From NCBI GenBank assembly GCA_017617805.1, contig JAFZVN010000002.1:18135-82134 (forward strand): 64,000 bases of DNA, read 5' to 3'. The position numbers and the translations under genes were made by a program. Origin of the DNA: Bacteroidaceae bacterium. Its GTDB lineage: Bacteria > Bacteroidota > Bacteroidia > Bacteroidales > Bacteroidaceae. Of this stretch, positions 9,592-18,532 are shown piece by piece. Positions within the stretch are counted from its first letter, which is position 1, and each line of letters begins with the position of its first letter. The notes below the pieces were generated by a model. The model did no database searches, was not told the DNA's origin, and was given only the letters and a program-made list of their open reading frames with translations.

Positions 9592-11673
9592 ATGAAATTG
9601 AAATCTATTATAGCATGTGGTCTGCTCCTGCTCGGAGTTGGGGCAGCCACTACATCTTGCGAGGATATGTTCACGGCAGAGAACACTCTCGTAACGACTG
9701 ACCTTGCTCCGAAGGATACGCTCTACCAGATGATGGGTATTGTGAAGCGTATGCAGAAGTTGGCCGACCGTACTGTGTTGTTGGGTGAAATTCGTGCTGA
9801 CCTGGTGGAGGTGGATCCTCTGCATGCATCAGTTGACATCCAAGAATTGGCTTCCAACAGTGTTTCAATCAATAATATCTATAACAAGCCTGCTGATTAC
9901 TATGCAGTCATTAACAACTGTAATATCTATCTCGCTGGTGTGGATACGAACCGTTATGCACAAGGTACCCGTAAGTATTTCGAGAAAGAGGTTTGCGCTG
10001 TCAAGTGCTATCGTGCTTGGTGCTACCTCGAACTGCTCAAGAACTATGGTGAAGTGCCTTTCGTGACAGAACCTGTTGATAATTCAGACAAGGCAGAAGA
10101 GATCGTTGCTTCTGGTCAGAAGGCTGATATGGCGACGATTCTTGATTTCTGTATTCAGGACTTGCAGAAGTATCCTTACATGAATGAGAACTACGAGCTT
10201 CGTCAGGCATACGGTAACCAGTCCTATGCAGGTATCCGCTACCGTGATATGTTCCTGCCTGTTCGTGCGCTGTTGGCTGAGTTGTATCTCTGGCGTGGTT
10301 CATATACCAACAACCAGCAGGATTATATCAATGCCATCCGTATGTATCACGATTACTTCACCTTCCCAGGGGAGGAAATCGCTACGTATGATAATGCCTC
10401 TACATGGTCCGATCGCGAATTCAACAGAAGACCCAATTATGGCTACACAGATTATTTCAGCAATTCTTCTCGTAATAATGCAGCTGTTCTTCCCCTTGAC
10501 ACTACAGCATATTATGGTACAGTGACTGATGTCCGTGCAGTGTTTAATTCGCTGTATGCAAACAAGTACTATCCAGCTGTTATGCCATCTCAGCGCATGA
10601 AGGATATTTCTAAGGCTCAGGACTATTGTATGTATTTGTATGAGGATAACCGTGCTGATACTATCTATGGTCCTCACGATCCAAACTACTACGATGAGAA
10701 GATGCAGGAAGGTGACCTTCGTCTCATGTCTGTTTACGACATTACCAGCAACTTCCGTGAAAGTCAGTATAACAGCGATGTGAATCCCATGAAGTACTCA
10801 ATTAAGAAGTACGATGGTCGTAACGACACTAAATTGTCGTACATTCCTTTTTATCGCAACAACACCCTGTATCTCCACTTTGCTGAAGCTCTGAATCGCG
10901 CAGGCTTCCCTGAGACGGCATACGCTATCTTGAAGTATGGTATCTCTTATTATACTTTGAGTGACCGTAGTATTGTCTCTCAAGATGAGTTCGATCGTCT
11001 GTGTGAGATTAAGTCATACGGCTTCACTATTCAGGAGTCAAAGTATGTGGATGACGCAGAACTGGCAGGTAAGACAAGTGGCTCAGTTGTGATTTGGAAT
11101 TCTAATGTCTTTGGCATTTATGATAAGGCCACAACAGGTGACCGTTCGAAACATTTTGGTGGTTCGGCTATACAAGTTGGCATTCACTCTCTGGGTTGTG
11201 GTGACACAGAGTTCAACGCTCGTTACTATCTGGATGATGATGCAACTTTAGCAAAATTGGAGCCTGCACCAGCAGTTCCTGAATTGGAGGAACTTCCTGA
11301 ACTGGATGCGCTTTCCACTCACGAGGATTCTCTTGCTTATCAGGAAGTCTTTGATGCTAATGCAGAAAAGGACTCTCTCTATCGTGCAGAGGTGGTACGT
11401 GTCAATGAAGCCAATAAGGCTTACCTCGCTTCGGACGAGGTACGTGCAACGCGTCAGGCTCGTGTTGCTCAGCTGATTCTTGAAGAGGAAGCACTGGACG
11501 GCATGTTTGAAGGTGTTCGTTTCTATGACATCATGCGTTATCAGATGCAAGATTTGAAGGGCGGTCAGAACATTGGTAAGACCATCACGATGCCTGCTTG
11601 CATCGAAGACAAGTATGGTACGACTTCCAACATGACTGGCAAGCCTTGGTATCTGACGATGCCATCGCGTTAA
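9592..11673 (+). CDS. SusD/RagB-family outer membrane lipoprotein
   Basis: 693 residues, longer than most SusD proteins. Lipobox TTSC with Cys23 followed by Glu-Asp. The SusD helical repeats are recognisable (AVINNCNIYL, CYRAWCYLELLKNYGEVPFV, RALLAELYLWRG) and so is the C-terminal LDGMFEGVRFYDIMRY motif. Oddity: just before that motif, around residues 545-620, there is a highly charged Glu/Pro/Ala-rich insert (PAPAVPELEELPELDAL) likely to form an extended or coiled segment. It is the last gene of the locus: 33 bases after the stop a strong terminator begins. It is the partner of the SusC immediately upstream. Confidence 0.92.
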   Translation: MKLKSIIACGLLLLGVGAATTSCEDMFTAENTLVTTDLAPKDTLYQMMGIVKRMQKLADRTVLLGEIRADLVEVDPLHASVDIQELASNSVSINNIYNKPADYYAVINNCNIYLAGVDTNRYAQGTRKYFEKEVCAVKCYRAWCYLELLKNYGEVPFVTEPVDNSDKAEEIVASGQKADMATILDFCIQDLQKYPYMNENYELRQAYGNQSYAGIRYRDMFLPVRALLAELYLWRGSYTNNQQDYINAIRMYHDYFTFPGEEIATYDNASTWSDREFNRRPNYGYTDYFSNSSRNNAAVLPLDTTAYYGTVTDVRAVFNSLYANKYYPAVMPSQRMKDISKAQDYCMYLYEDNRADTIYGPHDPNYYDEKMQEGDLRLMSVYDITSNFRESQYNSDVNPMKYSIKKYDGRNDTKLSYIPFYRNNTLYLHFAEALNRAGFPETAYAILKYGISYYTLSDRSIVSQDEFDRLCEIKSYGFTIQESKYVDDAELAGKTSGSVVIWNSNVFGIYDKATTGDRSKHFGGSAIQVGIHSLGCGDTEFNARYYLDDDATLAKLEPAPAVPELEELPELDALSTHEDSLAYQEVFDANAEKDSLYRAEVVRVNEANKAYLASDEVRATRQARVAQLILEEEALDGMFEGVRFYDIMRYQMQDLKGGQNIGKTITMPACIEDKYGTTSNMTGKPWYLTMPSR

Positions 11674-11706
11674 ACATATCACCTCTTTGGAGGGAATATC
11701 ATCAAG

Positions 11707-11749
11707 AAAGAAGAAGTTCCAAGCAGAAATGCCTGGAACTTCTTCTTTT
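11707..11749 (+). terminator. Rho-independent terminator of the SusCD/FAS1 operon
   Basis: A perfect 15-bp stem (11707-11721 pairs with 11734-11748) with a 12-base loop. The 3' arm ends in a T-rich TCTTCTTTTG and the 5' arm begins with an A-rich tract, so it could work from both sides. It separates the nutrient-uptake operon from the promoter at 11766. Confidence 0.85.
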
Positions 11750-11765
11750 GTTGAAATATTTTGGT

Positions 11766-11774
11766 TACCTTTGC
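11766..11774 (+). promoter_or_regulatory. Bacteroidetes -7 promoter element (TACCTTTGC)
   Basis: TACCTTTGC matches the Bacteroidetes consensus TAnnTTTG and lies 17 bases before the ATG at 11792, implying a very short leader. No clear -33 TTTG was found at ideal spacing; the nearest is at 11747-11750. Confidence 0.6.
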
Positions 11775-11791
11775 ATCAAACTTTCTGACGT

Positions 11792-14788
11792 ATGGCTAAT
11801 ACCGATAACAAATACCCCACACTTCGTGAGACGAAGTTTGTGGATTTGATGCAGAAGCGCGTGTTCAACGTGCTTATTATTGCGAATCCTTACGATGCTT
11901 TCATGCTTGAGGATGATGGACGTGTGGATGAGAAGATTTTTGATGAGTATGCCAAACTGGGTTTGCGCTATCCGCCTCGTTTCTTTCGTGCAGCTTCGCA
12001 AGAGGATGCAGCAGACTTGATTTTGAAGACGCAATTTGACCTTGTCATCTGTATGCCAGGTACTGCTAACAATGATGTTTTCGACATCGCTCGTGGCATC
12101 AAGACGAAATTCCCAACAGTGCCTATTGTGGTGCTGACTCCTTTCTCGCATGGTATCACTCGCCGAATGGAGAATGAGGATTTGAGTGCGTTTGAGTATG
12201 TGTTCTGTTGGTTGGGGAATACGGAACTGCTGCTCTCCATCATCAAGTTGATTGAGGATAAGATGAATCTGATGAATGATTTGGCTGCTGGTGTACAGAT
12301 GATTTTGGTGGTGGAAGACAGCATTCGTTTTTATTCTTCCTTGTTGCCGAACCTCTATCAGTTCGTCCTCCAGCAGAGTTTGGAATTTGCTACAGAGGCA
12401 CTGAACTCCCAATTGGAGATGTTGCGCATGCGTGGACGTTCTAAAATTGTGCTGGCTCGTTCATACGAGGAAGCCTGGGCACTTTATTCGCAGTTCAGTG
12501 ATAATGTGCTGGGCGTCATCAGTGACTGTCGTTTCCCCATGTTGGCTGACAGTAAGGAGAAGGACGAATTGGCAGGCTTCAAATTGTTGAGTGCCATTCG
12601 TGAGGTGGATGAATATGTGCCGTTGGTGCTTAACTCCAGTGAGAGCGATAAGAAACCTTACGCAGATCAATGCAAGGCGGCTTTCATCGATAAGAATTCC
12701 AAGAAAATCAACCAGGACATCAAGGATGTTTTGACCAAGCATTTTGGTTTTGGTGATTTCATCTTCCGTAACCCAGACACGATGGAAGAAGTGGCGCGTG
12801 TACACAATTTGAAGGAATTGCAGGACAACATCTTTACCTTGCCTGCGGGTTCGCTCAGCTATCATTTGAGACATAACAATGTGTCCCGTTGGTTGGCATC
12901 ACGTGCCATCTTCCCTGTGGCCGAATTCCTGAAGAAAATCACGTGGAGGGTGGAGAGCGATGTGGATGCGCACCGCCAATACATTTTCGATGCCATTGTC
13001 AGCTATCGAAAGATGAAGAATCAAGGTGTGGTGGCCATCTTCCATCGTGACAGATTCGACAGCTACAGCCAGTTTGCCCGCATTGGTGAAGGTTCATTGG
13101 GAGGAAAGGGAAGAGGCTTGGCATTCCTCGATAACATCATCAAACGCCGCATTGACCTCAATGAATTTGAGAATGCCACTGTGCAGATCCCTAAGACGGT
13201 GGTGCTTTGTACGGATATTTTCGACCGCTTTATGGAGAGCAATTCACTCTATGAGGTGGCACTCTCAGATATCCCTGACGAGGAAATCTTGCAGCACTTC
13301 CTGCATGGACGATTGCCAGAGGAATTGGCTGATGACCTCATGTCTTTCATGGATGTGGTGAATGGTCCTGTGGCTATCCGCTCTTCTTCGTTGTTGGAAG
13401 ATAGCCACTATCAGCCCTTTGCTGGCATTTATTCCACCTACATGATACCTCGTGCAAAGGATAAGTATGTACGGCTGGAAATGCTTTCGAATGCCATCAA
13501 GAGTGTCTATGCCAGCGTGTTCTATCGGGCATCGAAAGACTATATGGTAGCCACGTCCAACGTGATTGACCAGGAAAAGATGGCGGTCATCCTTCAAGAG
13601 GTCGTTGGACAGAATTATGAGAGTGGTTTCTATCCCACCATTTCAGGTGTGGGGCGTAGCATCAACTACTATCCTATTGGTGATGAGAAGGCAGAGGAGG
13701 GTATTGTGGAATTGGCGTTGGGATTAGGTAAATACATTGTCGATGGAGGGCTTTGTTTGCGTGTTTGCCCTCATCATCCTGATAAGGTTCTGCAGACGAG
13801 CGAGATGGAGATTGCCTTGCGGGAGACACAGACCAAGTTCTATGCCTTGGATGTGGATGACTGCAATCAGGATGGAACGAATGGCTCGTTGACTTTCCAG
13901 GTGGATGATGCCTTCAACCTCAAGAAAGTCACTGTACGTGATGCTGACCATGATGGATCCCTCAAGTGGATTGTCTCTACCTTCGACCCATACGACCAAT
14001 GCATCTATGATGGATACTATGAAGGGAAGAACCGAAAAATTATCTCGTTCTCTGGTGTTCTGCAGAATGGCGTCTTCCCCTTGCCAGAATTGCTCCAGAA
14101 GGTGCTATATTATGGTCAGAAAGAGATGGCACGTCCTGTCGAGATAGAGTTTGCTGTCAATCTCCACGAAGACCGAACTGGCGAGTTCTACTTGTTGCAG
14201 ATTCGTCCGATGGTGGACAACCAGTTGCAGTTGGATGAGGATGTCACGTTGATTTCAGACGAAGCTTGTCTGCTGCGTAGCCATAATGCTATTGGACATG
14301 GTATCATCACGGATGTTTATGATGTGGTTTACATCAAGACAGATAATTATAACGCTTCCACCAATCCTGCCATAGCCGAAGAGGTGGAGCGCATTAACCG
14401 TGGTTTCTTGCAACGAAACGAGAACTATGTGTTGGTGGGACCAGGACGTTGGGGCTCCAGCGATTCGTGGTTGGGCATTCCTGTCAAATGGCCCAACATC
14501 TCAGCAGCCAAGGTGATTGTGGAGGCAGGACTGAGCAATTTCCATGTTGACCCCAGTCAGGGTACCCACTTCTTCCAGAACCTCACGTCGATGGGGGTTG
14601 GCTATTTCACCATCAATGATTTCTTGGGCGATGGCATCTACAAACAGTCCATTCTCAATGCCCTTCCTGCTGTAGAAGAGACAGAACATGTACGTCACGT
14701 GCGTTTTGGTCAATCTCTCACTATTAAAATAGACGGCATGAAGAAAGAGGGTGTCGTGCTGCTGGCCAATGAACAACAAGATGATTAG
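11792..14788 (+). CDS. Receiver-receiver-PEP/pyruvate-binding (PPDK_N) fusion protein
   Basis: 998 residues. Residues ~22-155 look like a receiver domain but the phospho-Asp position reads FDLVICMPG (Met88), so it is probably a pseudo-receiver. Residues ~168-315 are a second receiver with ILVVEDS, candidate phospho-acceptor Asp245 (GVISDCRFP), Ser282 and a following Lys. From ~430 comes a PPDK_N/ATP-grasp domain: GEGSLGGKGRG, GPVAIRSSSLLEDS (~525) and LLQIRPM (~802). The phosphohistidine and TIM-barrel domains of true PEP synthase are absent; a conserved-looking C-terminal module (VLVGPGRWGSSDSWLG) replaces them. Often labelled phosphoenolpyruvate synthase in databases, but a signalling or phosphotransfer role fits the domains better. 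It converges on nadK, 12 bases apart. Confidence 0.85.
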   Translation: MANTDNKYPTLRETKFVDLMQKRVFNVLIIANPYDAFMLEDDGRVDEKIFDEYAKLGLRYPPRFFRAASQEDAADLILKTQFDLVICMPGTANNDVFDIARGIKTKFPTVPIVVLTPFSHGITRRMENEDLSAFEYVFCWLGNTELLLSIIKLIEDKMNLMNDLAAGVQMILVVEDSIRFYSSLLPNLYQFVLQQSLEFATEALNSQLEMLRMRGRSKIVLARSYEEAWALYSQFSDNVLGVISDCRFPMLADSKEKDELAGFKLLSAIREVDEYVPLVLNSSESDKKPYADQCKAAFIDKNSKKINQDIKDVLTKHFGFGDFIFRNPDTMEEVARVHNLKELQDNIFTLPAGSLSYHLRHNNVSRWLASRAIFPVAEFLKKITWRVESDVDAHRQYIFDAIVSYRKMKNQGVVAIFHRDRFDSYSQFARIGEGSLGGKGRGLAFLDNIIKRRIDLNEFENATVQIPKTVVLCTDIFDRFMESNSLYEVALSDIPDEEILQHFLHGRLPEELADDLMSFMDVVNGPVAIRSSSLLEDSHYQPFAGIYSTYMIPRAKDKYVRLEMLSNAIKSVYASVFYRASKDYMVATSNVIDQEKMAVILQEVVGQNYESGFYPTISGVGRSINYYPIGDEKAEEGIVELALGLGKYIVDGGLCLRVCPHHPDKVLQTSEMEIALRETQTKFYALDVDDCNQDGTNGSLTFQVDDAFNLKKVTVRDADHDGSLKWIVSTFDPYDQCIYDGYYEGKNRKIISFSGVLQNGVFPLPELLQKVLYYGQKEMARPVEIEFAVNLHEDRTGEFYLLQIRPMVDNQLQLDEDVTLISDEACLLRSHNAIGHGIITDVYDVVYIKTDNYNASTNPAIAEEVERINRGFLQRNENYVLVGPGRWGSSDSWLGIPVKWPNISAAKVIVEAGLSNFHVDPSQGTHFFQNLTSMGVGYFTINDFLGDGIYKQSILNALPAVEETEHVRHVRFGQSLTIKIDGMKKEGVVLLANEQQDD

Positions 14789-14800
14789 GGAATCCTCCCC

Positions 14801-15685
14801 CTATCCTCTACTATCCGCTCCCCACATCATCTTTTTTCGCAGGGTGGAGAAGAAACTTTGACCTTGTCGTGTGACCACTTTCACGCAATAAGGCGCCTTG
14901 CGGATACGTAAGTGGATGTTGTCAGGATAACTTTGGCTTCGTCCGTCCAACGAAATCAGGAAACTGTGGCTGCGACTCTCCACTCGCAGAGAGATTTCGC
15001 TGTTGTCGCATAGCACCAAAGGACGCATATTCAGACTGTGTGGTGCCACAGGCGTGAGGCTGATGGTATCACTTTGTGGCACGATGATAGGTCCTCCCAC
15101 ACTGAGCGAATAAGCGGTACTTCCAGTGGGGGTGCCGATGATGAGTCCGTCCGCTTGATAGGTGGTCAGATATTCGTCGTTGATGTCCGTATGGATGGAA
15201 ATCATCGAAGAGATGTCATGTTTCAGAATGGCAATCTCATTGAGGGCAAAGGGGTAGTCCTTGAGATCCATTTCGTCACATGAGATATTGAGCACACTGT
15301 GTGCCTCCACACCAAAGTTCCCATCGTAGATGTCTGCCATGGTCTCCTCAATGTGGTCAGGTGAGAAACTGGCCAAGAAGCCTAATCTGCCAGTGTTGAT
15401 GCCAATGATGGGAATTTCTTTGTTGCCTACGCGGCTTGCCACATCAAGAAAAGTGCCATCGCCACCCATGCACACCACATAGTCAGCAGTGAATTGGTTG
15501 GTGGTGATGATTTCACATTCAGGCATGTTTATTTTTAGGTTCTCTTTCAAGAAGAGATAAAACTGTTCAGGTATAGCAAGCTCTGCTTTCCTTTCGGCAG
15601 CAATAGCGAAAAATTTTTGCACGGCAGCACTCTTTCGCTCCTGATGTACGTTGCCAAATAGGGCAAACTTTAGCTTTTTAGTCAT
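14801..15685 (-). CDS. nadK: NAD kinase
   Basis: 294 residues, normal length. Phosphorylates NAD to NADP in the cytoplasm. The signature GGDGT is at residues 74-78, followed by GINTGRLGFLA (substrate pocket), FALNEIAIL and GLIIGTPTGSTAYSLSVGGP, all classic NAD kinase motifs. The start ATG at 15685 lies ~45 bases downstream of a -7 box at 15745-15737 on the same strand. That promoter overlaps the one for exbB on the opposite strand. Confidence 0.96.
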   Translation of the reverse strand: MTKKLKFALFGNVHQERKSAAVQKFFAIAAERKAELAIPEQFYLFLKENLKINMPECEIITTNQFTADYVVCMGGDGTFLDVASRVGNKEIPIIGINTGRLGFLASFSPDHIEETMADIYDGNFGVEAHSVLNISCDEMDLKDYPFALNEIAILKHDISSMISIHTDINDEYLTTYQADGLIIGTPTGSTAYSLSVGGPIIVPQSDTISLTPVAPHSLNMRPLVLCDNSEISLRVESRSHSFLISLDGRSQSYPDNIHLRIRKAPYCVKVVTRQGQSFFSTLRKKMMWGADSRG

Positions 15686-15700
15686 ATTTAAGAGTTTTTA

Positions 15701-15746
15701 TTTGGGTGGTGTACGAAAAAATCGTACTTTTGCAGTGCAAAGGTAC
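15701..15746. promoter_or_regulatory. Overlapping face-to-face promoters of nadK and exbB
   Basis: On the plus strand, TTTG (15701-15704), a 20-bp spacer and TACTTTTGC (15725-15733) form a good Bacteroidetes promoter for exbB. On the minus strand, TACCTTTGC (15745-15737) serves nadK. The two -7 boxes are 3 bp apart and build an imperfect 23-bp palindrome (15724-15746). Each transcript must cross the other promoter, so the two polymerases should exclude each other. Starts of transcription are inferred. Confidence 0.65.
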
Positions 15747-15825
15747 ATTTTTTATTTGATAAAGAATGTCTTAGGCGCGGAAAAGTAACTTCTAATTGAT
15801 AATTTATACTAACACCTGGCACATT

Positions 15826-16443
15826 ATGGAAGAACTAAGTATTCTTGAACTGGCATCGAAAGGCGGTTGGATCATGATTGTACTCGCCATCCTTTCGGTC
15901 ATCGCAGTGTATATTTTTGTGGAGCGTTTCTTGGCCATTCGCAGTGCTGGCAAGGACGATAAACTCTTCATGGATCGCATCCGTGATTACATGCAGAACA
16001 ACGATGTGAAGTCAGCCATCAACTATTGCCGTAACACTAATACGGCGGCTGCTCGCATGATTGAACGTGGTATCAGCCGTATCGGAAAACCTGCCGCTGA
16101 GATTCAGACTGCCATCGAGAACACAGGCAACCTTGAGATTGCCACGATGGAGAAGCGTCTGCCTGTGTTGGCAACCATCGCAGGTGGAGCACCCATGATA
16201 GGTTTCTTGGGTACTGTCATTGGTATGGTGGAGGCATTCTGGCAGATGAGCAACGCTGGTGGCAATATCGATATTAGCCTCCTCTCAGGTGGCATCTATC
16301 AGGCCATGATTACTACGGTGGGTGGACTCGCTGTTGGCATCGTAGCACTGTTTGGTTACAACTATCTGGTGGCGAAGATTGATGGTGTGGTGAATGAGAT
16401 TGAGGCCAAGTCACTCACCTTCATGGACATTATTAATAATTAG
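15826..16443 (+). CDS. exbB: ExbB/TolQ/MotA-family proton channel protein
   Basis: 205 residues. Inner membrane channel subunit that, with ExbD, uses the proton gradient to power TonB. Three membrane segments are visible: GGWIMIVLAILSVIAVYIFV near the N-terminus, LATIAGGAPMIGFLGTVIGM, and MITTVGGLAVGIVALFGYNY. The APMIGFLGTVIGM stretch is the family signature. The ATG at 15826 is chosen over a TTG ten codons upstream because it gives the usual family N-terminus. First gene of exbB-exbD-tonB; 4 bases to exbD. Confidence 0.93.
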   Translation: MEELSILELASKGGWIMIVLAILSVIAVYIFVERFLAIRSAGKDDKLFMDRIRDYMQNNDVKSAINYCRNTNTAAARMIERGISRIGKPAAEIQTAIENTGNLEIATMEKRLPVLATIAGGAPMIGFLGTVIGMVEAFWQMSNAGGNIDISLLSGGIYQAMITTVGGLAVGIVALFGYNYLVAKIDGVVNEIEAKSLTFMDIINN

Positions 16444-16447
16444 GAAC

Positions 16448-16864
16448 ATGTTCAAAAGACGTACAAAGGTCACTCCGACATTCAATATGGCGTCGATGAC
16501 CGACATCATCTTCCTCCTGCTCATCTTCTTTATGATTACGAGCACGATGGTGTCGCCCAATGCCATCAAGGTCTTGTTGCCACAAGGCAAGAAGCAGACC
16601 ACGGTGAAGGCGACAGCGAGGGTGGTGATTGATAAGGACTTGAATCTCTATGCCGCTGCTGGCAACGACCAAGAGGAGCCTGTCACCTTAGAGGAACTGC
16701 CTCAGGTGCTGAATGCGCAGGTGAACGACTCTACCGAACTTTTTGTCTCACTCTATGCGGATGAGGCTGTACCCTATAGAAATATCGTTGAGATTCTCAG
16801 CATCGCCAACGAGAACCACTTTAAGATGGTGTTGGCCACGCGGCCGCCATCTGCCAAAGACTGA
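16448..16864 (+). CDS. exbD: ExbD/TolR-family biopolymer transport protein
   Basis: 138 residues. A short cytoplasmic N-terminus, one membrane helix (TDIIFLLLIFFMITSTMV) and a periplasmic domain rich in beta structure, as in all ExbD/TolR proteins. The aspartate at the start of the helix (SMTDIIFL) is the conserved proton-carrying residue. The ATG at 16448 is 4 bases after the exbB stop; longer upstream extensions run inside exbB and are rejected. Works with the adjacent exbB and tonB products. Confidence 0.93.
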   Translation: MFKRRTKVTPTFNMASMTDIIFLLLIFFMITSTMVSPNAIKVLLPQGKKQTTVKATARVVIDKDLNLYAAAGNDQEEPVTLEELPQVLNAQVNDSTELFVSLYADEAVPYRNIVEILSIANENHFKMVLATRPPSAKD

Positions 16865-16882
16865 ACGCTTTGATGCTTGCTT

Positions 16883-17962
16883 ATGACCGAAGATAACAAA
16901 AAGAAAAACCTGAAGGCTGGAATCACCACGCTTGTGGTGCATGCCGCACTGATCATTCTGCTGGCTGTCTTGACCCTTTCTGTGGCACATCCTGACAAGG
17001 ACAAGGAGGATGGTGTGCCTGTGCTGTTGGGTATGGTCGAAGATGCTGGAGGTGAAGACCTTGGTGGTCTGCCTGCTGAGGAAGCCCCCTCCAACTCCCC
17101 CGAAGCGGAAGAGAACCAAACGGATGAGGCCGAGGTGGATCCAGTTCCTGTGGCTCCTCCTCCTGCTCCCAAGCAAGAGCCCAAGCCAACACCTGCTCCC
17201 AAACCACAGCCAGCTGCCAAACCATTGATCACACAAGACCAAGAGAAGTCTATTGCTGCCGAGGAGGCTAAGAAGAAAGCCGCTGAAGAGGCGAAGAAGA
17301 AGGCTGCCGAAGAAGCAAGGCTCAAAGCAGAGGCTGAGGCAAAACGTAAGGCTGCAGAGGAAGCCGCCAGAAAACGTGCTGCTGAGGAGGCTGCTCGTAA
17401 GAAGGCCGCAGAAGAAGCCGCCAAGAAACGTGCTGCTGAAGAGGCTGCTCGTAAGAAAGCAGCAGAAGAAGCTGCCAAGAAACGTGCTGAGGAAGAGGCT
17501 CGACGGAAGGCGGAAGAAGAGGCTCGCAGAAAAGCGGAAGCTGATCGCCAAGCCGCTGCTGCTGCCAACAACCGTGTGGCAGGAGCCTTTGGCAATGGCA
17601 ATAAAGGTAGCAGTGGCAATACTATTGGCAATGGGGCACAGGGTTCGCCCACAGGCAACAGCAACACAGGTGCTACGACTGGTACAGGTGGCTTAGGCAC
17701 AGGTACTACTGCCAATGTGGGCAATCGTAAGGTGGTCTATTTGGCCAAGCCTAACTATGCCGACCCAACCAGCGAGGGTACCGTGCTTGTCTCTATTCAG
17801 GTCAGTGCCTCAGGTACTGTCATGAGTGCCAGTGTAACCAGCAGCACCACCTCATCTGCAGCTCTCAAGAATGCTGCACTTGCGGCTGCTAAACAGTCCC
17901 GTTTCTCTGAGGGAGAAAAGACAGAGAACGGTACCATCACGTACAGATTTAAATTGAAGTAG
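16883..17962 (+). CDS. tonB: TonB energy transducer
   Basis: 359 residues. Transmits energy from ExbB/ExbD to SusC-type receptors. One N-terminal membrane helix (LVVHAALIILLAVLTL), then a Pro-rich and a long Ala/Lys/Glu/Arg helical repeat (units like KKAAEEA and RKAAEEA, residues ~120-225) that would span the periplasm, a Gly/Asn/Thr-rich linker, and a C-terminal TonB domain (~285-359, GTVLVSIQVSASGTVMSASV ... YRFKLK). The repetitive DNA creates long antisense open frames that are not genes. The ATG at 16883 is preferred to a TTG two codons upstream. Confidence 0.93.
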   Translation: MTEDNKKKNLKAGITTLVVHAALIILLAVLTLSVAHPDKDKEDGVPVLLGMVEDAGGEDLGGLPAEEAPSNSPEAEENQTDEAEVDPVPVAPPPAPKQEPKPTPAPKPQPAAKPLITQDQEKSIAAEEAKKKAAEEAKKKAAEEARLKAEAEAKRKAAEEAARKRAAEEAARKKAAEEAAKKRAAEEAARKKAAEEAAKKRAEEEARRKAEEEARRKAEADRQAAAAANNRVAGAFGNGNKGSSGNTIGNGAQGSPTGNSNTGATTGTGGLGTGTTANVGNRKVVYLAKPNYADPTSEGTVLVSIQVSASGTVMSASVTSSTTSSAALKNAALAAAKQSRFSEGEKTENGTITYRFKLK

Positions 17963-17977
17963 ATTAAAATAGAAAAT

Positions 17978-18532
17978 ATGAAGATTTATACATTTCTCGC
18001 TACAGGCTTCGAAGAAGTGGAAGCCCTCGGCCCTATCGACGTGTGCCGTCGTGCAGGTCTTGACGTAATAACTGTGTCCATCACAGATGAACTCACTGTT
18101 GTGGGTGCGCACGGAGTGGGCATTGTGGCCGACACCCTGTTTGCTGATAACGACTACAGCGATGCCGACATGCTCTTTCTGCCTGGAGGTATGCCTGGTT
18201 CCACGAACCTCGATGCCCATGAGGGACTTCGCCAAGTCATCCTTGCTCACAACAAGGCAGGCAAGGCATTAGCAGCCATCTGTGCGGCACCGATGGTTTA
18301 TGGTAACCTCGGTCTTGCTCAAGGCAAGAAGATGACTTGCTACCCAGGTTTTGAACAGTTCCTCACAGGTGCTACCTATACGGCTGCCCTCGTGGAGCGT
18401 GATGGTCTCATGTTCACAGGCAAAGGTCCTGCTGCAGCTTTAGGTCTTGGCTATGCCATAGTGGAGCATTTCTGTGGTAAGGCAGTGGCCGACCAACTCA
18501 GACAAGGCATGATGTATAATCACATCTCATGA
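17978..18532 (+). CDS. DJ-1/PfpI family protein (YajL/ThiJ-like)
   Basis: 184 residues. The nucleophile-elbow Cys102 lies in AAICAAP, with the conserved Glu near the N-terminus ([18 protein letters not shown]). [12 protein letters not shown] and [14 protein letters not shown] complete the bacterial DJ-1 pattern. Family members act as chaperones or as deglycases acting on glyoxal-modified molecules; which applies here is unknown. It lies 15 bases after tonB and its stop overlaps the ispD start in ATGA, so the two are translationally coupled. Confidence 0.9.
   Translation: MKIYTFLATGFEEVEALGPIDVCRRAGLDVITVSITDELTVVGAHGVGIVADTLFADNDYSDADMLFLPGGMPGSTNLDAHEGLRQVILAHNKAGKALAAICAAPMVYGNLGLAQGKKMTCYPGFEQFLTGATYTAALVERDGLMFTGKGPAAALGLGYAIVEHFCGKAVADQLRQGMMYNHIS

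Noticed and set aside
11792-14788. Naming this gene ppsA (phosphoenolpyruvate synthase)
   Set aside because: The phosphohistidine and catalytic barrel domains are absent and two receiver-like domains are present.
16748-17724. Long open frames antisense to tonB
   Set aside because: They mirror the Ala/Lys/Glu repeats of tonB; their proteins are low-complexity Ser/Leu/Phe or Ala/Ser strings with no start signal or family.
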